From NCBI GenBank assembly GCA_038234155.1, contig JBBSUT010000005.1, positions 1-40,228 of the forward strand: 40,228 bases of DNA, in the 5' to 3' direction. This stretch comes from Novosphingopyxis sp038234155 (GTDB lineage: Bacteria; Pseudomonadota; Alphaproteobacteria; Sphingomonadales; Sphingomonadaceae). The position numbers and the translations under genes were made by a program. This document shows positions 1 through 6,739 of this stretch, piece after piece (position 1 is the first letter of the stretch; every line of letters starts with the position of its first letter). Under the pieces are notes generated by a model. That model saw only the letters and a program-made list of their open reading frames with translations. It did not search any database and was not told where the DNA came from.

Positions 1-1012
1 CAACACCAGTGCCGGCGCGTTCGCCGTGGCGATCGGCGCGGGCAACGACAGCCTGCTGGGCCTGCGCGATGCGATCAACGATGCGGCCGCTGGCGTCACC
101 GCCAGCATCGTGACCGACAATCGCGGCACCCGGCTGGTGGTTACCGGCAAGGAAGGCGCGCCCGAAGGCTTTACCCTTGCAGGGCCAGCAAAACCGGTGA
201 TTGGCGCGGCCAGTGCACTCAACGACTTTAACTACCCTGCCAACAGCAATGGCGGGATGACCGCGATCTCGGCCGCCAGCGACAGCATTGTGTTGGTTGA
301 CGGGGTGGAACTGGTCAACAGTTCGAACCAGCTCGACAATGTGATAGAGGGCGTGCGGCTCAATCTGCTTGCCGCGTCGCCGGGCAAGCCGATCACGATC
401 TCCAGCGATACGCCCGCGGCCACCACCCGCGATCTGGTGACCGAGTTCGTCGATGCGTTCAATACGCTGAAACGCGGGCTGAACACCGCCACCGCGCCCG
501 GCGCGGAAGGCAGCGCGGCTGGGCCGCTTTCCGGCAACCGCGCGATCCGCGACATGGCCGCACGGCTGGGCCGGATGAGCTCCACCATCCTGTCGAGCGA
601 CGGACCCTATCGCACGCTGGCGGACATCGGGGTACGAACCGAGCGCGATGGCACGCTGACGCTGGACAGCGTCCAGTTCGACCGCGCGCTGGCAGCCAAC
701 CCGGACGCGGTGGCGCAGATGCTCGATCCGGTAACGCCCGATACAAACCATCGCGGACTGGCTGGCACGCTGGCCGACGTGAAGACCGCGCTGCAGGACA
801 GGGACAGTCCGCTCAGCCTGGCCAAGACTCGCTTCGACGAGGTCAACAAGCAGCTCGGCGAACTGCGCCAGAAGCTGGATACCGATATCGAGCGCTATCA
901 GGAAACGCTGCAGAAAACCTTCTCCAACATGGACCGGCAGCTGGCTGTGCTGCGCCAGACACAGCAATATGTCGAGCAGCAGACCCAGATCTGGAACAAT
1001 TCGAGACAATAA
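1..1012 (+). CDS. fliD: Flagellar hook-associated protein 2 (filament cap), C-terminal part
   Basis: FliD caps the growing flagellar filament outside the cell and helps exported flagellin subunits fold into place. The reading frame is open from the left edge of the window, so only about the last 335 residues are present and the true start lies upstream. The visible part has the alternating, Ser/Thr/Asn-rich beta domain typical of FliD (for example DNVIEGVRLNL and a following PITISSDT strand). It ends in a long heptad-rich helix with KQLGELRQKLDTDIERYQ and the C-terminal FSNMDRQLAVLRQTQQYVEQQ, which belongs to the D0 coiled coil that sits in the filament end. The start of fliS follows 20 bases later on the same strand, the usual fliD-fliS order. 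The GTG at 26 is only an internal codon. Assignment is confident from the C-terminal signature and context. Confidence 0.92.
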   Translation, partial: NTSAGAFAVAIGAGNDSLLGLRDAINDAAAGVTASIVTDNRGTRLVVTGKEGAPEGFTLAGPAKPVIGAASALNDFNYPANSNGGMTAISAASDSIVLVDGVELVNSSNQLDNVIEGVRLNLLAASPGKPITISSDTPAATTRDLVTEFVDAFNTLKRGLNTATAPGAEGSAAGPLSGNRAIRDMAARLGRMSSTILSSDGPYRTLADIGVRTERDGTLTLDSVQFDRALAANPDAVAQMLDPVTPDTNHRGLAGTLADVKTALQDRDSPLSLAKTRFDEVNKQLGELRQKLDTDIERYQETLQKTFSNMDRQLAVLRQTQQYVEQQTQIWNNSRQ

Positions 1013-1032
1013 TTCAGCGCACAAGCGGGGAC

Positions 1033-1434
1033 ATGAAGACGATGTATTATGCAGGCAATCGCGGGATGGCACGCAGCTACGGCGCTGTGGATACCAACAG
1101 CCGGGTGGCCGCGGCCACGCCGCACGAGCTGGTGTCGATCCTGTTCGAGCAATTGCTCCTGCGGATCGACCGGGCCATCCGCTGCCAGGACAAGGGCGAT
1201 ATGGCCGGCATGTTCCAGTCACGCGCCAAGGCCTCGGACATATTGAACGCGCTGGAGGAAAGCCTGGATTTCGAACGCGGCGGCGACATCTCGACCGCGC
1301 TGGCTATCGTCTACCGCGAGGCGTCGGATCGCATGAACGCCGCCCAGGGCTCCGAGGCTGCGGCCAAGCTGCAGTCGGCGCGTGAAATCATCTCGGAAAT
1401 TTCAGAAGCGTGGACCGATATCGGCAAGCGCTGA
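1033..1434 (+). CDS. fliS: Flagellin export chaperone FliS
   Basis: FliS binds the C-terminal end of flagellin in the cytoplasm, stops premature polymerisation and delivers it to the flagellar export gate. The protein is 133 residues, the usual FliS length. It has the N-terminal Tyr-rich segment (MYYAGNRGMARSYGAVD), then the family pattern TPHELVSILFEQLLLRIDRAI at about residues 29-49. A bundle of amphipathic helices and the late helix with AKLQSAREIISEISEAW follow. It sits 20 bases after fliD and is probably co-transcribed with it. The ATG at 1033 is chosen because a GGGG stretch lies just upstream. An ATG three codons later (1042) is possible. The gene ends seven bases from the end of the convergent sigma-54 activator. 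Confidence 0.93.
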   Translation: MKTMYYAGNRGMARSYGAVDTNSRVAAATPHELVSILFEQLLLRIDRAIRCQDKGDMAGMFQSRAKASDILNALEESLDFERGGDISTALAIVYREASDRMNAAQGSEAAAKLQSAREIISEISEAWTDIGKR

Positions 1435-1441
1435 GCGGCAA

Positions 1442-2482
1442 TCAGGCCGCGACCTGCTGATCGCGGCTGATGCCGTGGCGGCGCATCTTTTCCACGAATG
1501 TGGTGCGCTGCACGTCGACCAGCCGGGCCGCTTTGGCGATCACGCCGCCGCATGCGATCAGCGCGTCGATCATCAGGCGGCGTTCTTCCCCCTGCAGATG
1601 AACCTGCAGCGAGAACCCGTCGGTGAAGCGCGCCCTTCCGGCTGGCTCTGTGGCGGCGACCGAGACCGGCGCTCCGGCAGGGTCTGTGGCGGCGAAAGAA
1701 ACCGACCCGCCCGCCGTCTCGGTCAGCAGAAGCTCGGCTTCCGCCGCGCCGATGGTCTGTCCGGGAAAGAAGATGCTGGCGCGCTCGATCACGTTGCGCA
1801 ATTCGCGCACATTGCCGCCCCAGCCGTGCATTTCCAACCGGGCGATGGCCCCGTCATCCAGCACCGGGCGCTCGGCATCCGCGCACAGAAGGCCCAGGAA
1901 ATGCTGCGCCAGCAACGCAACATCTTCGGGCCGGGCGCGCAGAGCGGGGATCACAATCGGCACGACGTTGAGGCGGTAAAACAGATCCTCGCGAAAACCG
2001 CCGCGGGCGATCTCGGCATGCAAATCGCGGTTGGTGGCGGCCACGATGCGCACATCGACCGGGATCTGTTTCGATCCGCCGACGCGCCGGATGCTGCGCT
2101 CCTCGATAACGCGGAGCAGCTTAACCTGCATGGCCAGCGGCATCTCGCCAATTTCGTCCAGGAACAGAGTCCCGCCGTGGGCCTGTTCGAACAGGCCGAT
2201 GTGGCGCTGGCTGGCACCGGTGAACGCGCCGCCTTCATGCCCGAACAGTTCGGATTCGATCAGCTCGCTCGGAATGGCGCCGCTGTTGATCGCGATGAAC
2301 GGTTTGTCGGAGCGGCGCGAAGCCTTGTGGATGGCCTTGGCCACCACTTCCTTGCCGCAGCCGGACGGGCCGGTGATCATGACGGACGCGGCGGCGTTGA
2401 CCGAATAGCGCACCATCGTGCGAACCGACGCGATCGCGTCGCTGCGGCCTATCACCATGTCCGAAATCATCTGTGCCGTCAT
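1442..2482 (-). CDS. Sigma-54-dependent activator without receiver domain, probable flagellar regulator (FlbD/FleQ-like)
   Basis: This AAA+ enhancer-binding protein would drive ATP-dependent opening of promoters by sigma-54 RNA polymerase. With the ATG at 2482 (346 residues), the Walker A GPSGCGKE is at 38-45 and the sigma-54-contacting GAFTGA loop at 85-90. Walker B GGTLFLDE is at 103-110 and the arginine-finger region FREDLFYRL at 163-171. A Fis-type helix-turn-helix follows near the C-terminus (AKAARLVDVQRTTFVEKMRRHGI). There is no N-terminal receiver or GAF domain, because the AAA+ module begins almost at once. A Pro/Ala-rich linker with a near-duplicated stretch (FAATDPAGAPVSVAATEPAG) joins the AAA+ and HTH parts. 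An in-frame TTG at 2521 would add 13 residues; the ATG has GGGGA about nine bases upstream and is preferred. Position beside fliD-fliS suggests flagellar control, which is inference. Confidence 0.88.
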   Translation of the reverse strand: MTAQMISDMVIGRSDAIASVRTMVRYSVNAAASVMITGPSGCGKEVVAKAIHKASRRSDKPFIAINSGAIPSELIESELFGHEGGAFTGASQRHIGLFEQAHGGTLFLDEIGEMPLAMQVKLLRVIEERSIRRVGGSKQIPVDVRIVAATNRDLHAEIARGGFREDLFYRLNVVPIVIPALRARPEDVALLAQHFLGLLCADAERPVLDDGAIARLEMHGWGGNVRELRNVIERASIFFPGQTIGAAEAELLLTETAGGSVSFAATDPAGAPVSVAATEPAGRARFTDGFSLQVHLQGEERRLMIDALIACGGVIAKAARLVDVQRTTFVEKMRRHGISRDQQVAA

Positions 2483-2827
2483 TCCCGTGTGTCCCCGTTG
2501 ATCATGGGCTGTTTCAGTCAAACTGCCCCATCGCGGCTAGGCATGATCGGCTGGTGACCCATCATGATTAACTCTTGACTCCGTTCTAGGGAAACAATGG
2601 TTAACGAAATCCTACCGCGTTCTGCCGCTGCCGGAAAAATGCTGCCGCCGCAGTAGCAAAGGTCGCGCGAGGGCGCGGTTCGGCGAGGCCTGCGATGGCG
2701 GCAAATTCCTGCCATCCGTTAACCTTTCCGGGGGGCCCGCCCCTGTCCGCGCATTGCGAAACCGTCAATATCCCGCCACAAGTGCCCCATGAACCCGCCG
2801 TACGGCACCTTTCCAGGAGATCAGAAA
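2483..2827. other. Intergenic regulatory region between divergent genes
   Basis: These 345 bases separate the sigma-54 activator (leftward) from the dehydrogenase (rightward) and hold no convincing gene. Visible elements are a TTAACCAT on the minus strand at 2597-2604 and a distant inverted pair GGTTAACG (2599-2606) / CGTTAACC (2717-2724). An imperfect palindrome lies at 2694-2716 (GATGGC and GCCATC, 11 bases apart). The ribosome binding site AGGAGA of the dehydrogenase is at 2814-2819. The region is less GC-rich around 2560-2625 than its flanks, as expected of a promoter. Confidence 0.6.
2597..2604 (-). promoter_or_regulatory. Possible CtrA half-site
   Basis: The minus strand reads TTAACCAT, identical to the half-site known for the cell-cycle regulator CtrA in Caulobacter. 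It lies about 115 bases upstream of the ATG of the sigma-54 activator. CtrA commonly sits at the top of the flagellar hierarchy in alphaproteobacteria, so the position makes sense. An eight-base match can also occur by chance, and no second TTAA half is found at the N7 spacing of the full site. Confidence 0.3.
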
Positions 2828-3955
2828 ATGAGCGATACCCATCACGGCCTAGAGCTGCGTTCGACCGTAACAAAGGACGCCATGCTCAAGCTGCATCTGG
2901 AAGACATCGCCATCGATGCGCCCGGCGCGGACGAAGTGGTGGTGCGCGTGGAGGCCGCGCCGATCAATCCGTCCGACCTCGGCTTGCTGCTCGGCCCGGC
3001 CAATCTGTCGACCATGGAAACGGGCGGCACCGCCGATCGTCCCGAACTGACCGCCAGGCTGCACGACGGCACCATGAACATGGTCAAGCCTCGCATCGGC
3101 GAATCCATGCCCGTCGGCAACGAAGGCGCGGGAACGGTGATCGCGGCCGGATCGGACGTGTCGGACATGATGGGCAAAAAGGTCGGCATGCTGGGCGGCG
3201 GGATGTATACCACGGTGCGCAAGCTGAAAGCGCGCGACTGCATCGTGCTGCCGGATGGGGCCAGCGCCGAGGATGGTGCATCGATGTTCGTCAATCCGCT
3301 CACATCGCTCGGCTTTACCGAGCAGATGAAGATGGATGGCTTCAAGGGGCTGGTCCACACTGCCGCCGCCTCGAACCTGGGCCAGATGCTCAACAAGATC
3401 TGCATCGCCGATGGCATCCCGCTGGTGAACATTGTGCGCAGCGAAAGCCAGGTGCAACTGCTCAAGGACATCGGCGCGACCTGTGTGATCGACAGCAGCA
3501 AGGATGACTTCATGGAGAAGCTGACCGACGCCATCGCCGAGACCGAGGCTTATCTCGGTTTCGACGCGGTGGGCGGCGGGAAGCTGGCCGGGCAGATCCT
3601 GAACGCAATGGAAGCCGCCGCGCAGCGCAACATGACCGAATACAGCCGCTACGGCTCCAATCAATTCAAGCAGGTTTACGTCTACGGAGCGCTCGATCTG
3701 GGCGCGACCGTGCTGGAGCGCGGCTTCGGCATGACGTGGAGTGTGAGCGGTTGGCTGCTCACCCATTTCCTGGGCAAGGCCGGTATGGAAAAGGCGCTGG
3801 AAATGCGCGCGCGGGTGAAAGAGGAGCTCACGACGACATTCGCGAGCAGCTATAGCGCAACTATCTCGCTGGCAGACGTGCTGAAGCCCGACGTGATAAA
3901 GGCCTATCAGAACAAGTCGACCGGCGAGAAATATCTCATCGACCCGACACGATAG
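2828..3955 (+). CDS. Medium-chain (zinc-binding-dehydrogenase-like) oxidoreductase
   Basis: This is a member of the MDR superfamily, probably an NAD(P)H-dependent reductase or quinone oxidoreductase of unknown substrate. The 375-residue product has the N-terminal GroES-like fold signature (DEVVVRVEAAPINPSDLGLLLG, then MPVGNEGAGTVIAAGSDV). A C-terminal Rossmann domain has a variant dinucleotide-binding loop, TAAASNLGQ, near residues 178-186 in place of the usual GxGxxG. Catalytic zinc ligands are not evident, so it is likely a zinc-free MDR enzyme. The start at 2828 is taken because AGGAGA precedes it by eight bases; an upstream in-frame ATG at 2789 has no such site. It appears monocistronic, with a hairpin just after its stop. 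The exact reaction cannot be told from sequence. Confidence 0.85.
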   Translation: MSDTHHGLELRSTVTKDAMLKLHLEDIAIDAPGADEVVVRVEAAPINPSDLGLLLGPANLSTMETGGTADRPELTARLHDGTMNMVKPRIGESMPVGNEGAGTVIAAGSDVSDMMGKKVGMLGGGMYTTVRKLKARDCIVLPDGASAEDGASMFVNPLTSLGFTEQMKMDGFKGLVHTAAASNLGQMLNKICIADGIPLVNIVRSESQVQLLKDIGATCVIDSSKDDFMEKLTDAIAETEAYLGFDAVGGGKLAGQILNAMEAAAQRNMTEYSRYGSNQFKQVYVYGALDLGATVLERGFGMTWSVSGWLLTHFLGKAGMEKALEMRARVKEELTTTFASSYSATISLADVLKPDVIKAYQNKSTGEKYLIDPTR

Positions 3956-3981
3956 GCGCCGTCAGCCTGCGGCTTGACGAG

Positions 3982-4010
3982 CCGGCGGGGCGCTCGGTGC
4001 GCCCCGTCGG
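3982..4010. terminator. Hairpin between convergent genes
   Basis: A 12-bp stem, with one G-T wobble, closes a TCGGT loop: GGGGCGC (3987-3993) pairs with GCGCCCC (3999-4005), and outer bases extend the stem to 3982 and 4010. It lies in the short gap between the dehydrogenase stop and the ribBX stop, so it could end transcription from both sides. No T-run follows on either strand, so it is not a classical intrinsic terminator. Confidence 0.5.
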
Positions 4011-4014
4011 CCGC

Positions 4015-5289
4015 TCAGCCGATGGCGCGCTCGCCGACGATAGAAAGGCCGTAGGCGTCCAGCCCGACCAGGCTGTGATGCGTGTTGGTAAGCAGGACCA
4101 TGTCGTGCACGCCAAGCTCGGTCAGGATCTGTGCACCCGCGCCATAATCGCGCAGCTCTTCCGGCTGGGCGCTCTGGCGGCCCTGCCGCGCGTCGATCGC
4201 CCGGCTCATGAACGTGGGTGTGGCCCGGTTCAGGATCACGATCACGCCGGTCCCTTCCTCGGCGATCATCTCCATCGAGCGCGCCAAAATCGCGCCCCGC
4301 TCGCCGTCTTCGCCCAGCATGTCACCGAACGGGGAGAGCTGATGCATGCGCACCAACGTGGGGGTTCCGGAATCGATATGGCCTTTCACCAGCGCGGTCT
4401 GTTCGGTGCCGGTCGCGCTGTTGTAGAAAGCCAGGCAGTTCCATTCGCCCCCCCAGCGGCTGGTGAAGCGCTCTTCGGCCCGCTTCTCCACGAGCCGATC
4501 ATGCTTGCGGCGATACGCGATGAGATCGCGGATCGTGCCGATCTTCAGATTGTGCCGCCGCGCGAAGCCGACCAGATCGTCCAGCCGCGCCATCGTGCCG
4601 TCGTCGCGCATGATCTCGCAAATCACGCCCGAGGGGTTGAGCCCGGCGAGACGCGATACATCGACTGCCGCCTCGGTATGGCCGGCGCGGATCAGCACGC
4701 CGCCCTCGCGGGCAACCAGCGGGAAGACATGGCCCGGCGTCACGATGTCCGCACGGCCGCGGCCGGGATCGATCGCCACGTTGATGGTGCGCGCGCGGTC
4801 GGCGGCGGAAATGCCGGTGGTGACGCCGTCCTTCGCCTCGATCGATACGGTAAAGGCGGTGGACAACCGGTCCTCGTTGCGGCGGACCATCAGGTCCAGC
4901 CCCAGCGCGTCCACGCGCGCCTTGGTCATCGACAGGCAGATGAGGCCGCGGCCATGCGTCGCCATGAAATTGATCGCGTCCGGCGTGGCCATCTGCGCGG
5001 GGATAACCAGATCGCCTTCATTCTCACGGTCCTCATCGTCGACCAGGATGAACATGCGTCCGTTCAGCGCCTCGTTGATGATCTCTTCGGTCGTCGCCAT
5101 CACGCTGCCACCGTCGCTGGAAAGATAGGCCTCCAGCTTGTCCAGCGTCTCACCAGTAGGGTTCCAGTCGGCAGTACCGAGATGGCGCAGGCTGTTGGCG
5201 TGGAGACCGGCGGCGCGGGCCAGCCCGGCGCGGGTCATGCGGCCGCTCTCGACGAGATCGGTCAGGCGAGACTTGAGGTTCTGTGTCAT
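4015..5289 (-). CDS. ribBX: RibBX: 3,4-dihydroxy-2-butanone-4-phosphate synthase with N-terminal helix-turn-helix and degenerate GTP cyclohydrolase II domain
   Basis: The RibB part converts ribulose 5-phosphate to the four-carbon precursor of riboflavin. With the ATG at 5289 the protein has 424 residues. Residues 1-55 look like an XRE/Cro-type helix-turn-helix (TRAGLARAAGLHANSLRHL, then NPTGETLDKLEAYL). The synthase follows with DDEDRENEGDLVIPA, THGRGLICLSM, TGISAADRARTI, RAGHTEAAVDVSRLAGL and PSGVICEIMRDDG. The C-terminal 200 residues match the GTP cyclohydrolase II fold, but the zinc cysteines are gone: the region reads VRMHQLSPFGDMLGEDGE where RibA has a Cys-x10-Cys-x-Cys set. That is the RibBX arrangement described for Proteobacteria. 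The in-frame GTG at 5337 is less likely because two palindromes, probable operators, would fall inside the gene. No FMN riboswitch is visible upstream. The N-terminal DNA-binding domain is the odd part. Confidence 0.9.
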   Translation of the reverse strand: MTQNLKSRLTDLVESGRMTRAGLARAAGLHANSLRHLGTADWNPTGETLDKLEAYLSSDGGSVMATTEEIINEALNGRMFILVDDEDRENEGDLVIPAQMATPDAINFMATHGRGLICLSMTKARVDALGLDLMVRRNEDRLSTAFTVSIEAKDGVTTGISAADRARTINVAIDPGRGRADIVTPGHVFPLVAREGGVLIRAGHTEAAVDVSRLAGLNPSGVICEIMRDDGTMARLDDLVGFARRHNLKIGTIRDLIAYRRKHDRLVEKRAEERFTSRWGGEWNCLAFYNSATGTEQTALVKGHIDSGTPTLVRMHQLSPFGDMLGEDGERGAILARSMEMIAEEGTGVIVILNRATPTFMSRAIDARQGRQSAQPEELRDYGAGAQILTELGVHDMVLLTNTHHSLVGLDAYGLSIVGERAIG

Positions 5290-5300
5290 GGCGGCAGATA

Positions 5301-5316
5301 TCACATTCCGGTGTGA
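5301..5316. promoter_or_regulatory. Palindromic operator candidate A upstream of ribBX
   Basis: TCACATTCCGGTGTGA is an inverted repeat (TCACA, six bases, TGTGA) starting 12 bases upstream of the ribBX ATG. It falls between a possible minus-strand -35 (TTGAAC, 5319-5324) and -10 (TGATAT, 5297-5302), so a bound protein would block RNA polymerase. The promoter hexamers are weak matches, and the operator role is inference. Confidence 0.5.
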
Positions 5317-5333
5317 CAGGTTCAAGTGGATTT

Positions 5334-5350
5334 TCACATTTTCGATGTGA
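5334..5350. promoter_or_regulatory. Palindromic operator candidate B upstream of ribBX
   Basis: TCACATTTTCGATGTGA is an inverted repeat with perfect six-base arms (TCACAT / ATGTGA) around five bases. Its outer TCACA/TGTGA halves are the same as in the palindrome at 5301-5316, with centres about 33 bp apart, roughly three helical turns. The pair suggests tandem binding of one dimeric regulator; the helix-turn-helix at the front of RibBX itself is the obvious candidate. Confidence 0.5.
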
Positions 5351-5461
5351 TTTGATCTTGCCGCAAACCGTCCGCACGATCTGCTGTTCGAACCGGGGGT
5401 CCTTCCCGGTCCTGCTGGACGTACCGGAACGAGGATACGCCGCGGCTGGGCCGCGCAGCGC

Positions 5462-5491
5462 TTGGCAAAACCCCCGTACTGTCCCTATATC
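5462..5491 (+). promoter_or_regulatory. Possible sigma-70-type promoter of gcdH
   Basis: TTGGCA (5462-5467) and TATATC (5486-5491) are separated by 18 bases and lie about 65 bases upstream of the glutaryl-CoA dehydrogenase start. Both hexamers match four or five of six consensus positions. No operator is recognised here. Confidence 0.35.
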
Positions 5492-5556
5492 CGCCCCAGC
5501 GAAACGGCGCTGCTTGGTCCATCCTGACGCAATCTGCACCGCAACTGGAGATGTTT

Positions 5557-6738
5557 ATGGCCGGCATGGCACCGTTCGATTGGGAAGACCCGTTCCGGCT
5601 GGATCAGCAGCTGAACGATGACGAGCGGATGATCCGCGACAGCGCCCACGGCTATGCGCAGGACAAGCTGCAGCCCCGCGTGCTCGAAGCGTTCGAGAAA
5701 GAGCATACCGACATCGAGATATTCCGCGAGATGGGCGCGCTCGGCCTGCTCGGCATCACGGTGCCGGAGGAATATGGCGGTTCTGGCGCATCCTATGTCG
5801 CCTACGGCCTGGTCGCGCGTGAGGTGGAGCGGGTGGATTCGGGCTATCGATCGATGATGAGCGTGCAGAGTTCGCTCGTGATGTACCCCATTCAGGCGTT
5901 CGGCAGCGAGGAACTGAAGCAGCGACTTCTGCCCAAACTGGCGACCGGCGAATATATCGGCTGCTTCGGCCTGACCGAGCCCGATGCCGGATCCGATCCC
6001 GCGGGGATGCGCACGACAGCCAAGAAGACCGCCACCGGCTATTCGCTGAGCGGCTCCAAGACCTGGATCAGCAACGCGCCGTTTGCGGACGTGTTCGTGG
6101 TCTGGGCCAAGTCCGAGGAACACGGCGGCAAGATCCGCGGGTTCGTGCTCGAAAAGGGCATGAAGGGGCTGGAAGCGCCCAAGATCGAAGGCAAGATGAG
6201 CCTGCGTGCGTCCACCACCGGCATGATCATGATGGATGAAGTCGAGGTGGCCGAGGACGCGCTGCTCGACGTGGAGGGGCTGAAGGGTCCGTTCTCCTGC
6301 CTCAACCGCGCCCGCTACGGTATCAGCTGGGGCGTGATGGGCGCGGCAGAGTTTTGCATGCACGCCGCGCGGGGATATGGGCTGGAGCGTCACCAGTTCC
6401 AGCGCCCGCTGGCCGCGAACCAACTGTATCAGAAGAAGCTTGCCGACATGATGACCGACATCGCGCTCGGGCTTCAGGCCAGTCTCGCGGTGGGCCGCCA
6501 GATGGATGCGGGCACGTTCGCGCCGGAGATGATCTCGATCGTCAAACGCAACAATTGCGGCAAGGCGCTCGATATCGCGCGCGCCGCCCGCGACATGCAC
6601 GGTGGCAACGGCATCTCCGCCGAATATCATGTCATGCGGCACATGGTGAACCTGGAGACGGTCAACACCTATGAAGGCGCGCACGATGTCCACGCCCTCA
6701 TTCTGGGCCGCGCGATCACGGGCATAGCGGCGTTCTGA
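5557..6738 (+). CDS. gcdH: Glutaryl-CoA dehydrogenase
   Basis: This FAD-dependent acyl-CoA dehydrogenase oxidises and decarboxylates glutaryl-CoA to crotonyl-CoA in lysine, tryptophan and glutarate breakdown. The 393-residue protein shows the family signatures: GLLGITVPEEYGGSGASYVAYGL near residue 66, CFGLTEPDAGSDPAGM near 136-151, and GKTWISNAP-like SGSKTWISNAPFADVFVVW. The catalytic loop is VNTYEGAHDVHALILGRAITG, whose glutamate (about residue 373) is the base. NTYEGxHDxHALILGRAITG marks glutaryl-CoA rather than general acyl-CoA dehydrogenases. The start at 5557 has GGAG six bases upstream; an ATG at 5551 touches that site and is less likely. A CoA-transferase gene starts one base after the stop, so the two are probably translated together: the transferase would make glutaryl-CoA and this enzyme would consume it. 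Confidence 0.93.
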   Translation: MAGMAPFDWEDPFRLDQQLNDDERMIRDSAHGYAQDKLQPRVLEAFEKEHTDIEIFREMGALGLLGITVPEEYGGSGASYVAYGLVAREVERVDSGYRSMMSVQSSLVMYPIQAFGSEELKQRLLPKLATGEYIGCFGLTEPDAGSDPAGMRTTAKKTATGYSLSGSKTWISNAPFADVFVVWAKSEEHGGKIRGFVLEKGMKGLEAPKIEGKMSLRASTTGMIMMDEVEVAEDALLDVEGLKGPFSCLNRARYGISWGVMGAAEFCMHAARGYGLERHQFQRPLAANQLYQKKLADMMTDIALGLQASLAVGRQMDAGTFAPEMISIVKRNNCGKALDIARAARDMHGGNGISAEYHVMRHMVNLETVNTYEGAHDVHALILGRAITGIAAF

Positions 6739-6739
6739 T

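Noticed and set aside
1382..2557. 391-codon plus-strand frame over the sigma-54 activator, and a similar 439-codon one at 3997-5316 over ribBX
   Set aside because: Both are shadows of genes with strong family motifs and have no recognisable domain or ribosome binding site.
2695..2715. Sigma-54-type promoter (TGGCAGG...TTTGC on the minus strand) upstream of the activator
   Set aside because: The GG-to-GC spacing is nine bases rather than the strict ten, so sigma-54 recognition is unlikely.
4015..4700. Functional GTP cyclohydrolase II (RibA) domain at the RibBX C-terminus
   Set aside because: The three zinc cysteines of RibA are absent, so the domain is most likely catalytically inactive for that reaction.
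5290..5556. FMN riboswitch upstream of ribBX
   Set aside because: None of the conserved RFN-element blocks is visible on the minus strand; the palindromic sites are a better explanation of control.
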